Positions 32,163 through 43,283 are shown, counted from the first letter of the stretch. The stretch is 64,000 bases of DNA from Stagonosporopsis chrysanthemi (GCA_022560025.1 JAFISE010000033.1:124001-188000), one strand, 5' to 3'. Notes: a model not told the origin generated them from the sequence alone. Numbers and translations: made by a program.

Positions 32163-35100
32163 ATGCCTATCAGGCTACCACGCGAAGAGTACACCGTAGG
32201 ATGGGTGTGCGCGCTGCCCGTCGAGCTCGCTGCAGTGCAGGAAATGCTCGACGAGGAGCATGGTACACTCGCATCTGATGCTCATGACAGCAACATCTAT
32301 ACTTGTGGTCGCATCGGCGAGCACAACATCGTCATCGCCTGCCTACCAATAGGTCAAACAGGTACCAACTCTGCCGCTGCGGTAGCATCACGAATGCAAA
32401 CAGCTTTCACGTCCATACGTTTCGGCCTCATGGTCGGCATTGGAGGAGGCGTGCCTAGCGAAGAAGCAGACATAAGACTCGGAGACGTGGTTGTGAGCAG
32501 TCCGCATCGAACACACGGCGGAGTGGTGCAGTACGACTTTGGGAAGTCTATACCTGGTGCTTTTGAGCGAACAGGATCGCTCAATATTCCACCTATGATT
32601 TTGCTCAACGCAGTCGCAAACTTGCAGGCAAGATACATGAGACACAAAGGGAGGCTTCAAGAGTACATATCCCAGATCGAGGTTCTGAAGGGGTTTGAAC
32701 GTAATGCGGCTGGTCCAGATGTTCTTTACAAATCAAGTTACAATCATATGGGAGGACAAACATGCACTAAGTGCAGCGACGCTCATGTGGAACACCGTCA
32801 GACACGATCGCCAGAGGCTTTTGTTCATTATGGGACTATTGCATCAGGCAATCAAGTCATGAGGAGCGCTGCAGAAAGAGACAGAGTTAAAGCTACACTT
32901 GATGGCGGCATTCTCTGTTTCGAGATGGAGGCTGCAGGCCTTATGAACACCTTTCCCTGCTTGGTGATCCGCGGGATCTGCGACTACGCCGACTCTCATA
33001 AAAACAAGAAGTGGCAGCCATATGCGGCCGCAACGGCGGCAGCGTATGCGAAAGAGATGCTTACAATAATTCCAGCAGCAGACGTAATGAAGACACGCCG
33101 GGCAGAGGAGGCAATCTTTGGAACGAGTAGTCAGTCCAGCGGTCTCTTTGCCACTGATAGTGCATCTGGACTAACGCGACCATAGAGCGACGTCTTCAAT
33201 CAGTATCTCCTGATCGCGGTCTCCCCAAACGAACGCGAGCCAATAGCTCCAGCCATACCGAGATCAGCCTTGCCGAGTGAGTCAATCGTCTTGCCCATTA
33301 TAAGTATATCAGTAGAGACTCACTGATTACGGTAGACAGCGAATTGTTACACGTACGTAGATCCATTTGCTCACATACAAGCAAGCCTTCTTACGATAGT
33401 AGTTCCCATTCACGACCAAGGCCGAAACCCAACGATATTAGGCGAAGCACAGAGACAACAGCTACTGGATTCCCTTGCATTCGAACAACTCGAGGCACGT
33501 CAGATGACAATCAAGACTGCCCATGCCAAAACATGCAAATGGCTCCTGAAGGACGAAATCTTTCTTCAGTGGAATGATGCCACCAAGTTTGTGGAACATC
33601 ACGGCTTTTTATGGATCAAAGGCAAGGCTGGAACGGGGAAGTCGACCTTGATGAAGTTTGCCCTAGTCAATGCGCGCAGGACAATGAAAAACCACCTTAT
33701 CTTATCATTCTTCTTCAACGCGCGGGGAGAGGGCTTGGAGAAGTCTACCACGGGAGCGTATCGATCGCTGCTGTATCAACTCCTCAAGCGTCTCCCAGGA
33801 CTTCAGAGCGTTTTCGACTCGCTTGGGCTCTTATCCACGACATCCAGAGCGGACCACAAGTGGACTAATGAAGCGCTACAGATGCTCTTGGAGCAAGCTG
33901 TCTGGAGCCTAGGGGATTCTCCAGTGTTATGCTTTATCGATGCCCTTGACGAATGTGACGAAGAGGAGGTTCGGGAGATGATTCAGTTTGTCGAGCACAT
34001 CGGCGATCTCGCTCTGTCAAACAACACTCGCTTCCAGATTTGCTTCTCAAGTAGGCACTATCCGCATATCACAATTCGTAATGGGCTGGAGCTAGTACTA
34101 GAGGGACAAGAGGGCCATATACAGGACATTACCAACTACATCGAGGCTGAGCTAAAGATCGAGAAGAACAAGACCGCTCAGAACATCCGGGCTGAGCTTC
34201 AAGAGAAGGCATCTGGTATCTTCATGTGGGTTGTCCTTGTAGTGGGTATCCTGAACAAGGAATCGGACCGTGGTCAGAATCGTAATTTGCAGCAAAAATT
34301 ACGAGAAATCCCTGGCGACCTGCACGAATTGTTCCGCGACATATTGACGCGAGATTCTCACAACAGGCAAGAGCTGATCTTGTGTATCCAATGGATATTA
34401 TTCGCCAGAAAGCCACTCAATCCAGAGCAGCTGTATTATGGGATCCTCTCAGGCACCGAGCCTGAAGCGGTAACTGAATGGGACCCTGAAGAGGCGACTC
34501 CTGACATAATCCAGCGATTTATCCTGAATTCCTCTAAAGGTCTTGCCGAGACCATTGTGACTAAAGAACGAAAAGTTCAGTTCATACACGAGTCTGTGAG
34601 AGACTTTTTACTCAAAGACAATGGTCTTGGCAAAGTCTGGCCTGACTATGATGAGAAGTACTTCCGGGGGCAGAGCCATGATCATCTGAAGCAGTGCTGC
34701 CTCAACTATATGGGATTCGTCATGTTATCAACGGTTTTCGGAGATTCATATCATACAGTTCATGCTACAGCAGGCGCAGAACGCGAGTCTGCGATCAAAA
34801 GGATCCCATTCCTCGAGTATGCTGTTCGGAATATTCTGCATCATGCGAATACAGCGGCAGGCGATGGTATCTCTCAAGCGTATTTCCTTGACAACTTTCA
34901 ACCGTCTCAATGGGTGAAGTTGGACAACCTGTTCGAGAAATACAACGTACGCCAACACACTGGAACCGTCACCCTATTGTATCTGCTGGCAGAGAACAAC
35001 CTTGCGAACCTGATCAGAGCCTCCAATTTCACCGACCATATTTTCGAGGTTGGAGAAGAGCGTTATGGCTGTCCTCTTCTCGCAGCAGCTGCTATGAACA

Positions 35101-36140
35101 GCCAGGACGTGCTTGATGTGTTCTTGACGCCTATTGATACGCAACGAGCTGCTGGTGTCTCAATTGTAAGAACAGAGCTACAACAGTCCCGGCAACCGGC
35201 CCAAAGCACCGCAAAACGTGCCTTTGTTTACTCAGGGTCAAAGGGCCTCATTCACAATGCACTGGACCTCAGTAACGATGTATTCTTCGCGCGTCTCATA
35301 AGATCAGGAATATTCAGTACTGAGGACAGGAGTGCAAATGGTGAGAAGTTACTTGACTTTGTTATCAAAGATCTCGAGCAATGGCCTTTGTCGGCCAAGG
35401 CTCTGATCAATGCAGGTGCTACGCTGAATGATAGTATGGACGAGTTTGGTCGTACATTATTGTATCTGGCTGCGGAGGTAGGGAACACGACACGAGTCGA
35501 ATTGCTCCTCGAACTTGGTGCAGACGTCAACGCACAAGGTGGATTTTGCGGCAACGCACTCCAAGCAGCTTCGTGGTCTGATGAGACAGACGTCGCTAGG
35601 CTATTGCTAGACAGCGGCGCAGATGTTGACGCACAAGGTGGATTTTACGGCAACGCACTTCAAACAGCTTCGTATAACGGCAACACAGAGGTTGTTAGGC
35701 TACTGCTAGACAACGGTGCAGAAGTTAATGCACGAGGTGGAAGATACGGCAACGCACTTCAAACAGCTTCGTATAACGGCAACACAGAGGTTGTTAGGCT
35801 ACTGCTAGATAACGGTACAGAAGTTAATGCACGAGGTGGAAGATACGGCAACGCACTTCAAGCAGCTTCGTTTTACGGCAACACAGAGGTTGTTAGGCTA
35901 CTGCTAGACAACGGTGCAGATGTCAACGCACAAGGTGGAGAGTTTGGTACGGCACTTCAGGCAGCTGCAAGTTCATGCAGCAAAGATATTGTACAACTTC
36001 TGCTGGACAACAGTGCAGATGTCAACACGCAAGGTGGGAGATACGGCAGCGCACTGCATGCGGCATTGGCACCGATCGTGCCAAATGCAAAAATTGTAGA
36101 GCTGTTAGAGAAAGCTGGTGCGGTCAGGACTCTTGGGTAG
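32163..36140 (+). CDS. PNP-NACHT-ankyrin NLR (STAND NTPase)
   Basis: Model: exons 32163-33126, 33186-33276, 33340-33356 and 33442-36140, 1256 residues. Residues 1 to about 315 are a purine-nucleoside-phosphorylase/uridine-phosphorylase domain (EYTVGWVCALPVELAAVQEM, GIGGGVP, FEMEAAGL, GICDYAD). Then a short linker, TCKWLL before the NACHT, Walker A GKAGTGKS (418-425), and Walker B LCFIDALDECD (about 519-530). The C-terminal 235 residues are ankyrin repeats, five of them in 99-bp register. Such NLRs act in fungal heterokaryon incompatibility and are proposed immune receptors: repeats sense a ligand, the NACHT oligomerises and the N-terminal domain acts. Reading without introns would end the PNP at 33185; a CTAAC branch just before that TAG and the family layout favour one protein. 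The 17-nt exon is the weakest point. Confidence 0.8.
35541..36035 (+). repeat. five tandem 99-bp ankyrin-coding repeats
   Basis: Units start at 35541, 35640, 35739, 35838 and 35937. Units 2 and 3 differ at 5 of 99 positions and units 3 and 4 at 9 of 99 (counted by eye); units 1 and 5 are more diverged. Each encodes one 33-residue ankyrin repeat of the type YGNALQTASYNGNTEVVRLL. Variable residues cluster at the beta-turn and first helix (SWSDETD, SYNGNTE, SFYGNTE, SSCSKDI), the usual ligand-contact face. Confidence 0.9.
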
Positions 36141-37156
36141 CTAGAACCCAGTCATTTTCAACATACTAGATTGCTGCTTGGTTTGCTCTTTTACATCCCG
36201 CTACGAAGCCCAAGGTTGATATGGCTGGAAATCAGTCGATACACGTGACTGATGGTTAGAGTCTTACGAGGCGTCAGGTCTTCTCCACGAGAAAGCGACC
36301 TCTAAAAGCAACGAAAAACAACTGGAAGTGTAAGATCCTGTGCAATACTTGGTGCTCTTTACATGCTGCATCCTCGTACACGCTCGATCTCGGCCAAGCA
36401 TCGTGAACTTCCTTCCCATCATCCGCGCACTTTGGCGAACACGAGATTGTGAAGTGTAAGATAATGACCGTCATGGCATGTATGAGTACAAAGTACAGTA
36501 TTTGACGCTCATCATCGTTATTGAATTTCGCAACAAAGTATCATCCAATCCAAATTACCCACCGGCACTTCCAGACGAGCGCTGGTCCATTCCCAAACCA
36601 AGGTTGTGCCAACTTGAACCATCTGTACTACATAACCTCACGATACCTTCAAACACCCATACCTCACTCACAGCCATGTCCACCAACCGACACGGCTCGG
36701 CCGCGTCGCCCAAAGCGGCAGCGATTGACCCTCTGCAACGGCCTGGCGCACGGGGCCCAGTTATGCGCGGGCGGTGATGACGACGCGGCTAGGGAGCAGG
36801 AACACACGGGTGTCGATCTATCGTCGACGAACCAGTATTTCGAGGTCTGGAACTCCAATCCTTGCACGATTTCAACATCGTGATGGGGAAATGTAAGGAT
36901 TGTGCTGGAGGGCTTCGTGATGCGGATTGTTGGGCGCTTGTGATTGTCATTTTGGGTGAGAAGCTGGAGAGTTCGAAATCATAATTCGTTAACAGATGCT
37001 GCACTTCACGCCTGTCGGCTGTGTATAGGATGCGCCTGTCTATGTGCAATATAGTTGCTCAAACGACCAAAGAAACCCACCAGCCCCATCGCATCGACCT
37101 ATCGTACAATCTTGATGCTAATAATCCGAATCGCGCACTTTCTTCACCAACACTTC
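36141..37156. other. tail-to-tail intergenic region
   Basis: About 1 kb between the 3' ends of the NLR and PAL1. A short frame near 36676 (MSTNRHGSAASPKAAAIDP) has coding-like composition but stops after 33 codons and lacks support. Nothing else seen. Confidence 0.4.
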
Positions 37157-38604
37157 CTAAGCATCGGCGTCGTGCTTCTTTCGTCGAATGCTGCCAAATC
37201 GCTTCTTCAACGCATTGCCAAGGCCTGAGTTGCTACGCCCGATTCCTGATGTCGAGGCCTGTGGCTCAAAGGGATTTTCCGCAGGGATGCCGCCAGGTTT
37301 GTCGTTGTGGCCTACACTCTTGCTGTGACGGCGTGATGTCATCTCTGTGCCGGTGTCGCCAAGCCTCTTGCGCTCTTTCAGCTGCTTCTCAATGGTGTAT
37401 GATGGTTCACCCTTGCCCTTGAGGTCATCTGGGTGGTATTGCTTCGGAGTGTTAGCGTGAGAAAGAAATGCTAGACACGGGGAGAGACATACCACGCCCG
37501 GCACTCGCTTGTAGTCGCCTTTGTTTAGAGGGTCACGCTGCATGTCGGTTCCTTCTTCGTAGTCGTAGACGCGGCCGAACTTATCAGCCATGCCTGGGGG
37601 AACAGTCGCGACGCCATCCAATGGGCGATGTCGTTCGATAGCGTCCTGAATGTTTTCTCTTGGTGTGGCCCTCAACGCTTCCTCATTGGAATCCTGCACT
37701 GCTGCGACCGGGCTGTACTTCTTGTTCTTGTTGCGCGCAATACTGGCAGCGTCGTACGGACCCTCATGGTGGTACTGTGCCACGCCAGTCTTATCGAGCC
37801 GATCGATGATGTCGGCGCCTTGGAAGTTCTTCTTTCTAAGATGGTGAGCACGGTACGCAGTTTTGTTTTCTTTGCGGAGCGTGTCTAAAGGAGAGGCCTC
37901 TCCATTGCTGAGTGATGCACCGCGGTTTCTTCCGGAAATGTGTTGCGAGTGGGGCCTGGATGATGATGGTTGACTCGAGCGGCGAGGACGGCTCTCATTC
38001 ATGGAGCCAAATGCGGTAGAACGGTGGTCCGAGAAGTGCTGCTTGCGAGGGCTTGCAGATTGGGGAGGGGACGGGTACTCATACCTGCTCGACCTTGGAG
38101 TAGTCTTGCCAATCTGAGAAACCGTGGCAGAAGGAGCCTTGGCTTCAGACGACGCTCTCGATCGACGGTACGGGTTGGTATCGACAGAGTTGCCGGTGTG
38201 TTGTGAAGGCAAGAAGGGGTTAGTTCCGACAGAGCTGCCTGTGTTTTGGGATAAGATAAAAGGATTGCTCCCTACGGAGTTGCTGGTGCGGTGCTCGCGG
38301 ATCTTTACGGATGAGCCATCCTTAGGCAGGCCAGCAGATCCGGGTGGAGTGATGGGGCCATCCTGTCTGGGCGCAAAAGTAGAACGGAAGTGCGAGTTGA
38401 GCCCAGTGTTGTCACTCGGGTCTGGCTCGATCAAAGGATCAATCAAAGCGTGGTGTGCCTGGAGTCGCGATCAGTAAATAATACCATCGGTCAACTCCTG
38501 CTACAGAGAATTTGCAGCAAGAAGCGCTCTCATAAAATTCTCTGGCAACAGACACCACAAGACGGGAAGTTGTATGCAAGGGGTGTGGAACGTACCGCCT
38601 GCAT
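37157..38604 (-). CDS. Pal1-family cell-polarity / endocytosis protein
   Basis: Three exons: 38604-38596 (9 nt, MQA), 38458-37493 and 37441-37157, 419 residues. The Pal1 domain is in the middle: DTLRKENKTAYRAHHLRKKN, DIIDRLDKTGVAQYHHEGPYD, then VPGVQYHPDDLKGKGEPSYT. The intron between the last two blocks is 51 bp (GTATGT...CCGAAG with branch GCTAAC) and in frame; its removal joins VPGV to QYHPDD. The N-terminal region holds a threefold imperfect repeat with NPF, NPF and NPY (residues 68-100) and another NPF lies near the C-terminus; NPF motifs bind EH domains, as known for Pal1 and Ede1-type endocytic scaffolds. Pal1 acts at growth sites and endocytic patches. The start is inferred from the GTACGT donor after ATGCAGGCG. 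Confidence 0.88.
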
Positions 38605-38996
38605 GGTTTGTGTGGTCGGTACGTGCTTTCTACTGGTGAGGTTTGAATGTAACTGGAAAGTGTCTCGCGAACAACTTTGAAGGTGAGTGATGAAAATCGT
38701 AAAGCTGTGGATTGGAGAAGAGACGCAGCAGACGACGAGGCGAGCAGAGGTTTAGATAGAGCCTGATCTTGGCAGGCACGAACGACAAGAGAACGACGCG
38801 TAACATCATCGCATTCATCGTCGCTCTGCAGCGCACTTTGCCAGAAGCGCTACGTCACTGCCGGATGCGCATGGGTGGGTGGGGCGCGCTTGGACGATCA
38901 CGCCCACCTCAGCCGCGACCCTGACGACACCTGCTGTGTGCCTGGGCTGCTGTCAAAGGATTAACAGGGCCCAACACCGATGTCAGCAAACCAACC
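38605..38996. promoter_or_regulatory. divergent intergenic region PAL1 / USB1
   Basis: 392 bp between the start codons of the Pal1 gene and USB1, holding both promoters. No clear TATA box, no repeat seen. Confidence 0.5.
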
Positions 38997-40061
38997 ATGT
39001 CCTTGGTGCAGTATTCTGACTCCGACTCAGGCCCCGAGCAAGATGCAGTTCCAGTAGCCCAGACGTCCAAGCCAGTGTTGAAGCGCAAGCGTAGCAAGGC
39101 TAGTAATGATGACCTCCCGCCGCTCCCGGCAGCCTTCCACGACCTCTACTCCACAAATGCGCGCGTCAGCACAAGCGACAACCCCAGCCTGCACGGCGGT
39201 CGTAAACGAGCTGTTCCTCACGTGGAAGGTAATTGGCCAAGCCACATCTATTTAGAGTGTAAGGATGATCCTGCGCCGTTCCTTGATAGCGACGTCTCGG
39301 CTGGCTAACGTGTTCGAGGGGTCCCTTCACAGACCGAGTCTGATTGCCTGCACAGCTTGATACAAACCATCAAAGCCACAATCAAGGCAGAAAACGCGAA
39401 GCGTGCAAAGCCGCTTCCTGTTCCTGACATCATACCCTCATTACAATCAGATCTTGGCGCTCCTTTGCCGTTGCATGTCTCGCTCTCGCGCACGCTGCAG
39501 GTTAAGACTGAAGACCGAGAATCGCTTCTTGAGACTTTAAACAATGCGCTGCGGAGAGCCGCAGTCCAAGCCTTCCGCTTTACGTTTCATGGCCTGAAGT
39601 GGGTGCCGAACTTCGAACGGAACCGATGGTTCTTGGTACTCGGCATTCAGAAGCCAGTGCATGATGAGTTGAACAGGCTGCTCATGACGTGCAACGAAGC
39701 TGCGCAAAAGTCTGGATTTCCAGCGCTGTATGCTGGCGGTAGGGGTGACGGCCCGATGGAGATCAACTCGCCCACGGTGTGTTCACCAGATGGACGCGAC
39801 AGCATTGATCGCTCAGAGAACTTCCATGTCAGTATAGCCTGGAATCTTGAGGAGCCTCATGCTCAGTGGGTAGAGTTGGTGCAAGCCTTGAAAGTAAACA
39901 GCTATATTCGCTCACCCCAAGCATCATTCGATGTGGTAAAAGCACGAGTTGGGAACGTGGTACACAACTTCGATCTCAAGACGAGGAGTAACAGTCTTGG
40001 GAAAGACAGCCGTGAGAAACACAGCCTTGCAACGCGACGACTATCTCTGGGCTTGAAGTAA
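38997..40061 (+). CDS. USB1: U6 snRNA phosphodiesterase Usb1 (Mpn1)
   Basis: Two exons, 38997-39258 and 39319-40061, 334 residues. The correct acceptor is GTTCGAG at 39318, not CACAG at 39332: only the former restores the expected YLEWVPS and keeps frame. The two catalytic HxS motifs of the 2H phosphodiesterase fold are LHVSLS (H140) and FHVSIAW (H257). Usb1 trims the oligo-U tail of U6 snRNA and leaves a terminal phosphate, stabilising U6. KRAVPHVEGNWPSHIYLE is the usual N-terminal block. The tail is basic. Normal length for fungi. Confidence 0.92.
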
Positions 40062-40483
40062 TGGCGGTGCAGGTGCCCTTGGCGTTGATGTGGATCTCGT
40101 CATGTCAGGGGTTCCTGGGCCGAAGCGGAGGTCGAGATGCTTGGGCAGCGAAATGATACGAGGAACCCAAAAATCAAAAGCACCGTTTTAAGTTCTCAAA
40201 AAGCAAGACATCTGAAGTCTTCACTGACTGAAAAATACTTACTGTGTTTGAATGGTAGTGATCACCGATATTCCCATGTATCCATCTTCGGTAATACATT
40301 CGTATCTTCTGAGTTTCAATCTTTATGGATGCTGTAGCGTTGAAGGGGTACTGTAAGTGAAGGGGTACTATAACCGGGAGCCGCTAAAACCGTTTGTCTA
40401 CGTGTTGTGATTGGATATTCTCCATTCGCGAACCGTAAAAAGGAGCACGTTACTTACTCATTAATACTCTCTTCACCCCCACG
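40062..40483. other. intergenic region
   Basis: Promoter of the HTH-type gene. Contains a 17-nt tandem repeat (listed separately) and no ORF of note. Confidence 0.5.
40341..40374 (+). repeat. 17-nt tandem direct repeat
   Basis: Two copies of TGAAGGGGTACT plus 5 nt (40341-40357 and 40358-40374), about 110 bp upstream of the ATG at 40484. AGGGG is the core of the fungal stress-response element, so paired AGGGG sites could be regulatory; that is inference. Confidence 0.5.
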
Positions 40484-41263
40484 ATGATCTCCCTCCGCGA
40501 CGCCCTTATAGAGGCAGCTCAATTACAAGCAAATACCTCAACACCACCTGCACATTCTAGCCCGCCAACACCACATCTCGCACCCCCGCAACCCCAGCCA
40601 CTCAACCTCCCAACAGCCCCAGCTCCCAACATACGCTCAGCGACATGGCTCAGAAACCACATCAACGCAACCTTCGGAGCCGACGGTCTCTCCCGGCCCA
40701 CCAACAACCTCGACCCCGACACCCCCAGCGACCCACCGCGCGCTAAGAAACGCAAGTCCGTGCCACGAGAGCACAAGTTGGCAATCATCAAAGCGCGGCG
40801 GGTGGTGAGAGTGAGCCGCAACGGCAAATCAGAGCCCATGTCTATCAGGATGGCGGCGCGTGTTGCGGGCGTTCAGCCGAATCAGATTAGGTTGTGGGAG
40901 AGGCAGGAGGAGGCGCTTGAGGCTGCTGCCAAGGGACAGAGAAGACTTCGAGGAGTCGCGAATAGGGGTATGCGGGTGGGTGTTGGGGGGTGTGAGACAG
41001 GGAGCAGGAAGATTGATGGCGGTGGTGGCGGTGATGGTGGTGTTGATGGCAATGCGTCTAGGGCGAGCAGGGGAGGCGGCGGAAGCGGCGGAGGCAGCGG
41101 AGGTGGCGGAGGGGGCTGCGAAGGCGGCAGCGCAGATGGTGTGGGAGACCTTGTTGATGCCGACGGTAATTCAATGACAATAGAAGAGTTTCTCGACCAT
41201 CTCGATTCACTACAGGATGTTTACATATACGATGAAGGGGTTGATGAATACGGTTTGTATTGA
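40484..41263 (+). CDS. predicted helix-turn-helix DNA-binding protein with glycine-rich linker
   Basis: Single exon, 259 residues. Residues 1-50 are Pro/Ala/Ser-rich. Residues about 90-150 are basic and helical: REHKLAIIKARRVV, then SIRMAARVAGVQPNQIRLWE, the pattern of a helix-turn-helix like the Psq/CENP-B/transposase type in which the recognition helix ends in I-x-x-W. A run of about 50 residues is almost only Gly/Ser (GGGGSGGGSGGGGGG). The acidic C-terminus (MTIEEFLDHLDSLQDVYIYDEG) looks like an activation or partner-binding segment. I do not recognise a named gene. It may descend from a transposon DNA-binding domain. The G-rich DNA biases neighbouring frames, so the ORF itself should be treated with some care. 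Confidence 0.55.
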   Translation: MISLRDALIEAAQLQANTSTPPAHSSPPTPHLAPPQPQPLNLPTAPAPNIRSATWLRNHINATFGADGLSRPTNNLDPDTPSDPPRAKKRKSVPREHKLAIIKARRVVRVSRNGKSEPMSIRMAARVAGVQPNQIRLWERQEEALEAAAKGQRRLRGVANRGMRVGVGGCETGSRKIDGGGGGDGGVDGNASRASRGGGGSGGGSGGGGGGCEGGSADGVGDLVDADGNSMTIEEFLDHLDSLQDVYIYDEGVDEYGLY

Positions 41264-41962
41264 TCCCGGGGATCTTCTTTCGTGATTTGTGTACAGAGTG
41301 CTTAACCTTGATGCGATAATCAATGAACGGGAGGAGTCGACGAAACGCTTTCGAGGGACTCCGTTCGATACCGCAGTGGATAACTATAGAGGGTTATGTG
41401 CGGGGGACGGGGGCTGTTTGCTTTCCGGCGGTGCGAGTTTTCGGTTTGTGAAGTTCTCTGAGCGGTGGTTACATCTTCGCTGTCCACGTCCTTCCCTTTA
41501 CCTGTCTGCGCGTTGATTACACCCATGTTCACTTGTGGGCATCATCGGGTTTTTAAATGCAGTAGTGTGACCCACACCATCCAACGAGCGACCTCCAGCA
41601 CAACTGGAACATCAGTCGCCCCCTCTTCGTTGCTACATGGCGAGGGTAGGCCTCCGTGCTTGCGAAAGTATGTTATCATCCGCTTGCACGAACCCATGTT
41701 GCCAGTGTTCTTCATGCAGCGTGAGTATAGAAGGCATTACCCTCTCGCTACTGCCTGTGACGCTAACGATCGCATTGACGCCAGCAGATAGCAGAGTCAC
41801 GGGACTGCCTTGCGGCTGATCAAGGTTCGCTGGTGGCCTCTGAGCATGTATCTGGATGGCGAGCGCTTCAGGGGTGAAAGTCGTGACTGACTGAAGTAAT
41901 CGTTCTTTTGGCCAGGATCCAGGAGACTGCAAGCCTGTAGCTGAGCAGAGGCCGGGTTCGGC
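41264..41962. other. tail-to-tail intergenic region
   Basis: Between the HTH gene and the GPALPP1-like gene. Short random-looking frames only. Confidence 0.5.
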
Positions 41963-42889
41963 TCAAAGGAAGTTGCCACTAGAGAAGCGATCCCCGAAGC
42001 CTTTACTCTTGCTCAGCATTTCCCTCTTCTCCTTGTGGTTCAAGTTGCCTTGCACCGCCATATCCTTCTCATAGTCAAAGACACGTTTACTTGGATCGTC
42101 CTCCTCAATCGTTTTCTTGCTCTGGTGCTGCTCGACCAAGCTCATGCCTCTGCTCGCATCGATCTTCTCGCGCATCTTGCGAGCTCGGCGCTCCTCGTCC
42201 TTGCTCCTCCCGCCAGACGATGTGCTTGCACCTGGTGTTACAGGCGCAATACCCATAGCCTCGTCTTGCAGGCGCTTGAGCTTCTGCTCTGGCGTCTCGG
42301 TCCAAGCGCTGCTCATACCACCACCACCTGTGCTCTTCCCCGTGTTGAACTTGCGCGCGCGTTGTTTCGTAGGGTCCAGTCGTGCGGCAAGGTCGTCCTG
42401 CGTAGGTGGCATAGTCATCCAGTCGTCTCTCTGAGCTTTTTTGGGTGCTTCTTTGAACTGCGGGTCTGTGTCGAACGCGCTTTTCGCGGGTGTTTCGTTT
42501 TCGTATGCGTTGGCGCTGTATGTGGCGCCTGATGGTGGTGGTGCAGGACCGAAGTCATCGTCGCTGCTGTCTGAGTCGTCTGAAGGTGGGTTTGGCGGCC
42601 GTTCGTCAAGGGGAGCCGGCGGCGCTGCAGGGCCCATGACGCGAGCTGGTCTTGATACTGGCGGGGGCGCAGGGCCAGCGTCACTTTCTGGCGAGCTTGA
42701 CCGTGAGGCGGCATGTGGGGGGAGGGTTGGACCAGCAGTACGAGGTGGCGACGCTGTGGAAGGTGGGAGTGCTGGGCCAACTACTCTGCGGCGCTTGTCA
42801 CTGGCGTCTGGGCTTGGCATACGGTTGTCGTCGTCGTCGCGACTGCGTTTAGAAGGCTGCGGGGGCATTGTTGGTCCGATCGAAGGCAT
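41963..42889 (-). CDS. GPALPP-motif protein (GPALPP1/DUF3752 family)
   Basis: Single exon, 308 residues, starting MPSIGPTMPPQPSKR. Six variants of the family motif occur in the first 130 residues: IGPTMPP, VGPALPP, AGPTLPP, AGPAPPP, MGPAAPP and FGPAPPP. The DUF3752 domain follows: DDWMTMPPTQDDLAARLDPT, KFNTGKS, WTETPEQKLKRLQDEAMG, then SLVEQHQSK and FDYEKDMAV near the end. The exact function is unsettled; homologues are nuclear. An upstream in-frame extension (24 codons) lacks an ATG and is not used. Confidence 0.88.
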   Translation of the reverse strand: MPSIGPTMPPQPSKRSRDDDDNRMPSPDASDKRRRVVGPALPPSTASPPRTAGPTLPPHAASRSSSPESDAGPAPPPVSRPARVMGPAAPPAPLDERPPNPPSDDSDSSDDDFGPAPPPSGATYSANAYENETPAKSAFDTDPQFKEAPKKAQRDDWMTMPPTQDDLAARLDPTKQRARKFNTGKSTGGGGMSSAWTETPEQKLKRLQDEAMGIAPVTPGASTSSGGRSKDEERRARKMREKIDASRGMSLVEQHQSKKTIEEDDPSKRVFDYEKDMAVQGNLNHKEKREMLSKSKGFGDRFSSGNFL

Positions 42890-43283
42890 TGTGGGCGTTT
42901 GTGTGGTGATAGTCTTGGAGGAAAGTTTGTCTTGGGAGCTCTGACGAACGCTCGTGCACAAGCTTGTGCGGCCCGCGGCTGCCGATCAGCGAACTGCGCC
43001 TTGATGGACGACACTCCCGCACCGCCGCCATAGCTCGCCGTGGCTTGCGCTATTGCAGTGAGCAGATTGTCGCTATAGTTCCTGCACTCCGCTGTTGCTA
43101 GCTGTAATCATAATCGTCGCCCACGCCGCACATTCGACGGCTTTTGCGCAGGCAACAGTTCTCCGTCTCATAAGCCAAACATCGCGGGGACAGACATCCT
43201 CGAACATCCGCAACCAAGCTCCCAACGCCAGGATAGGTCAACCGATGCTCGCGCGAAGCGATGCCCTATAGCCGACGAGCCTC
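42890..43283. promoter_or_regulatory. divergent intergenic region GPALPP1-like / VPS8
   Basis: 394 bp between the two start codons, containing both promoters. No TATA box or repeat noticed. Confidence 0.5.

Noticed and set aside
32163..33185. PNP-domain protein as a separate gene ending at 33185
   Set aside because: Possible, but a CTAAC branch site and AG acceptor lie exactly at the TAG, and splicing gives the known PNP-NACHT-ANK architecture.
35541..36035. The 99-bp repeats as a CRISPR or minisatellite
   Set aside because: The period is a multiple of three, frame is kept, and the translation is an ankyrin consensus.
36478..36883. Two overlapping plus-strand ORFs near 36.5-36.9 kb
   Set aside because: Short, no splice support or motif; listed only in the intergenic note.
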